From: DATJPD01 sp036394195
Lineage (GTDB): Bacteria > Pseudomonadota > Alphaproteobacteria > CACIAM-22H2
DNA: 6,864 bases
Assembly: GCA_036394195.1 (NCBI GenBank)
Contig: DASWFO010000276.1
Coordinates: 1-6,864 of the forward strand
Direction of reading: 5' to 3'
A program made the position numbers and the translations under genes. Shown here piece by piece: positions 6,009 through 6,864 of the stretch. Position 1 is the stretch's first letter. Each line of letters opens with the position of its first letter. The notes under the pieces are model-generated. The model searched no databases. It was not told the origin of the DNA and saw only the letters and a program-made list of their open reading frames with translations.

Positions 6009-6708
6009 GATCCGCGACCTGCACGTCGCCTACGGCCATGTCCGGGCGCTGAGCGGTGTCTCCCTGACCGTGCCCGCGGGCAGCGTGTTCGCGGTGCTGG
6101 GCGCCAACGGCGCCGGCAAGACGACGCTGCTCCGCAGCATCCTCGGCCTCGTCAGCGCCAGCGGGACCATCCGCTTTGCCGAGTCCGACCTGGCGACGGT
6201 GCCGACCTTCGAGCGCATCCGCCGCGGCATCGCTCTGGTGCCCGAGGGCCGCCGGCTGTTCCCGGATTTCACAGTCGAAGAGAACCTGCGCATCGGCGCG
6301 TTCAACCGCACCGACCGCGCCGAGGTCGAGCGCGACATCGATGACCTGTGCGACATGTTCCCGGTGCTCCGCAGCCGCTATCGGCAAAGTGCGCGCACCC
6401 TCTCGGGCGGCGAGGGCCAGATGCTGGCGATCGGCCGCGCACTGCTGTCGCGGCCGCGGCTCCTCCTGCTGGACGAGCCCTCGGTCGGCCTGATGCCGAT
6501 CGCGGTGGCCGAGATCTTCCGGATGATCGGCGAGGTCCCGCGGCAGCGCGGGATCACGGTGCTGCTGGTCGAGCAGAACGCGCGCAAGGCGCTCGCCATC
6601 GCCGACCGGGCGGCGGTGCTGGAGCTCGGCCAGCTCGTGTTCCAGGGCGATGCCGCCGGCGTCGCCGCCGATCCGCGCATCCAGGAGGCATATCTGGGGG
6701 CGGCGTGA
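6001..6708 (+). CDS. livF: ABC importer ATPase subunit, LivF type
   Basis: A 235-residue cytoplasmic ATPase, close to the 237 of E. coli LivF. Walker A is GANGAGKTT (34-42), the family motif VPEGRRLFPDFTVEENL is at 80-96, the signature is LSGGEGQMLAIGRAL (134-148) and Walker B is LLLLDEPSVGLMP (154-166). The switch position is Gln in LVEQN rather than His, which is normal for LivF. The C-terminus has the usual EAYLG (229-233). It starts inside the last codons of livG, overlapping by 8 bases, so translation is very likely coupled. It pairs with LivG to power the LivHM permease and is the last gene of the operon visible here. Confidence 0.95.
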   Translation: MLEIRDLHVAYGHVRALSGVSLTVPAGSVFAVLGANGAGKTTLLRSILGLVSASGTIRFAESDLATVPTFERIRRGIALVPEGRRLFPDFTVEENLRIGAFNRTDRAEVERDIDDLCDMFPVLRSRYRQSARTLSGGEGQMLAIGRALLSRPRLLLLDEPSVGLMPIAVAEIFRMIGEVPRQRGITVLLVEQNARKALAIADRAAVLELGQLVFQGDAAGVAADPRIQEAYLGAA

Positions 6709-6711
6709 GCG

Positions 6712-6736
6712 CCACGGATTTGAACCACGGAGACAC
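6712..6736 (+). repeat. CCACGGA direct repeat resembling dispersed intergenic 'accacggagacac' sequence
   Basis: Two copies of CCACGGA start 13 bases apart, and the second continues as GACAC. Sequences of the form ACCACGGAGACAC recur between genes in many bacterial genomes, and this may be a degraded copy. The resemblance is from memory and is unverified. Confidence 0.3.
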
Positions 6737-6775
6737 ATATGTGGACGGCCCCCGGCCTGCAAGAAAGAAGCGATG

Positions 6776-6801
6776 ATATGATCGGTTGCTTGCGGTCATA
6801 T
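6776..6801. repeat. Imperfect inverted repeat ATATGATCG / CGGTCATAT
   Basis: The arms ATATGATCG (6776-6784) and CGGTCATAT (6793-6801) pair at eight of nine positions across an eight-base spacer. The right arm runs into CATATG, a core also present in the palindrome CACATATGTG at 6734-6743. It could be an operator for a downstream gene or a short hairpin. No function is shown. Confidence 0.3.
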
Positions 6802-6864
6802 GTCCGGCCTGTTTGTGCGGCCGTGCATAGACCGCTGGCCCAGATGGGGTGAGCAGATCGGGTC

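Larger units (their letters stand above)
6709..6864. other. Non-coding flank downstream of livF
   Basis: No gene is supported in these 156 bases. The stretch is less GC-rich than the genes. It holds a duplicated CCACGGA (6712-6718 and 6725-6731) leading into GACAC, the ten-base palindrome CACATATGTG (6734-6743) and an imperfect inverted repeat at 6776-6801. No stem followed by a T-run is seen, so the operon end is not marked by an obvious intrinsic terminator. The first gene beyond may start outside the window. Confidence 0.6.

Noticed and set aside
6747..6757. GGCC-CCC-GGCC hairpin after livF as a terminator
   Set aside because: The stem has four pairs with a three-base loop and no T-run follows.
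5878..6762. 294-codon minus-strand frame opposite livF
   Set aside because: Same codon-bias artefact; livF motifs on the other strand are complete.
6778..6855. 25-codon open frame in the right flank
   Set aside because: No ribosome site and no recognisable composition; its start lies in an inverted repeat.

Overview
The window looks like a GC-rich proteobacterial chromosome, most likely an alphaproteobacterium. The reasons are the high GC content, strong third-position GC that leaves long false antisense frames, and many small high-affinity uptake operons of this kind in Rhizobiales and Rhodospirillales. The lineage is inferred from style only; no rRNA or other marker gene is present.

Layout: (i) Positions 1-112, minus strand: the first 37 codons of a GntR-type regulator that runs off the left edge. 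(ii) Positions 219-1938, minus strand: a two-gene electron-transfer unit, fdx (seven-iron FdxA-type ferredoxin) followed by an FprA/adrenodoxin-reductase-type NADPH:ferredoxin oxidoreductase. (iii) Positions 1939-2225: a divergent control region with candidate promoters for both directions, a repeated CATnAAACATG motif, a TTTCGCGAAA palindrome and a strong inverted repeat. (iv) Positions 2226-6708, plus strand: a complete branched-chain-amino-acid-type (HAAT) ABC importer in the order binding protein, livH, livM, livG, livF, tightly packed and overlapping at the last two junctions. (v) Positions 6709-6864: non-coding flank with short repeats and palindromes.

How the parts may work together: a small molecule is bound in the periplasm, moved inward by LivH/LivM and powered by LivG/LivF. 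The divergent genes pass electrons from NADPH to a seven-iron ferredoxin, which could feed an oxygenase, P450 or reductase acting on the imported compound; no such enzyme is in the window. The same short motif occurs at the start of the liv operon, at the -35 region of the fdx promoter and just upstream of the gntR start. This suggests that one local regulator co-controls uptake and electron supply. The substrate cannot be read from the sequence. Nothing here is a clearly new class of system. The most notable points are the shared operator-like motif, the transport/redox pairing, and a LivG whose ATPase signature and D-loop are unusually degenerate.
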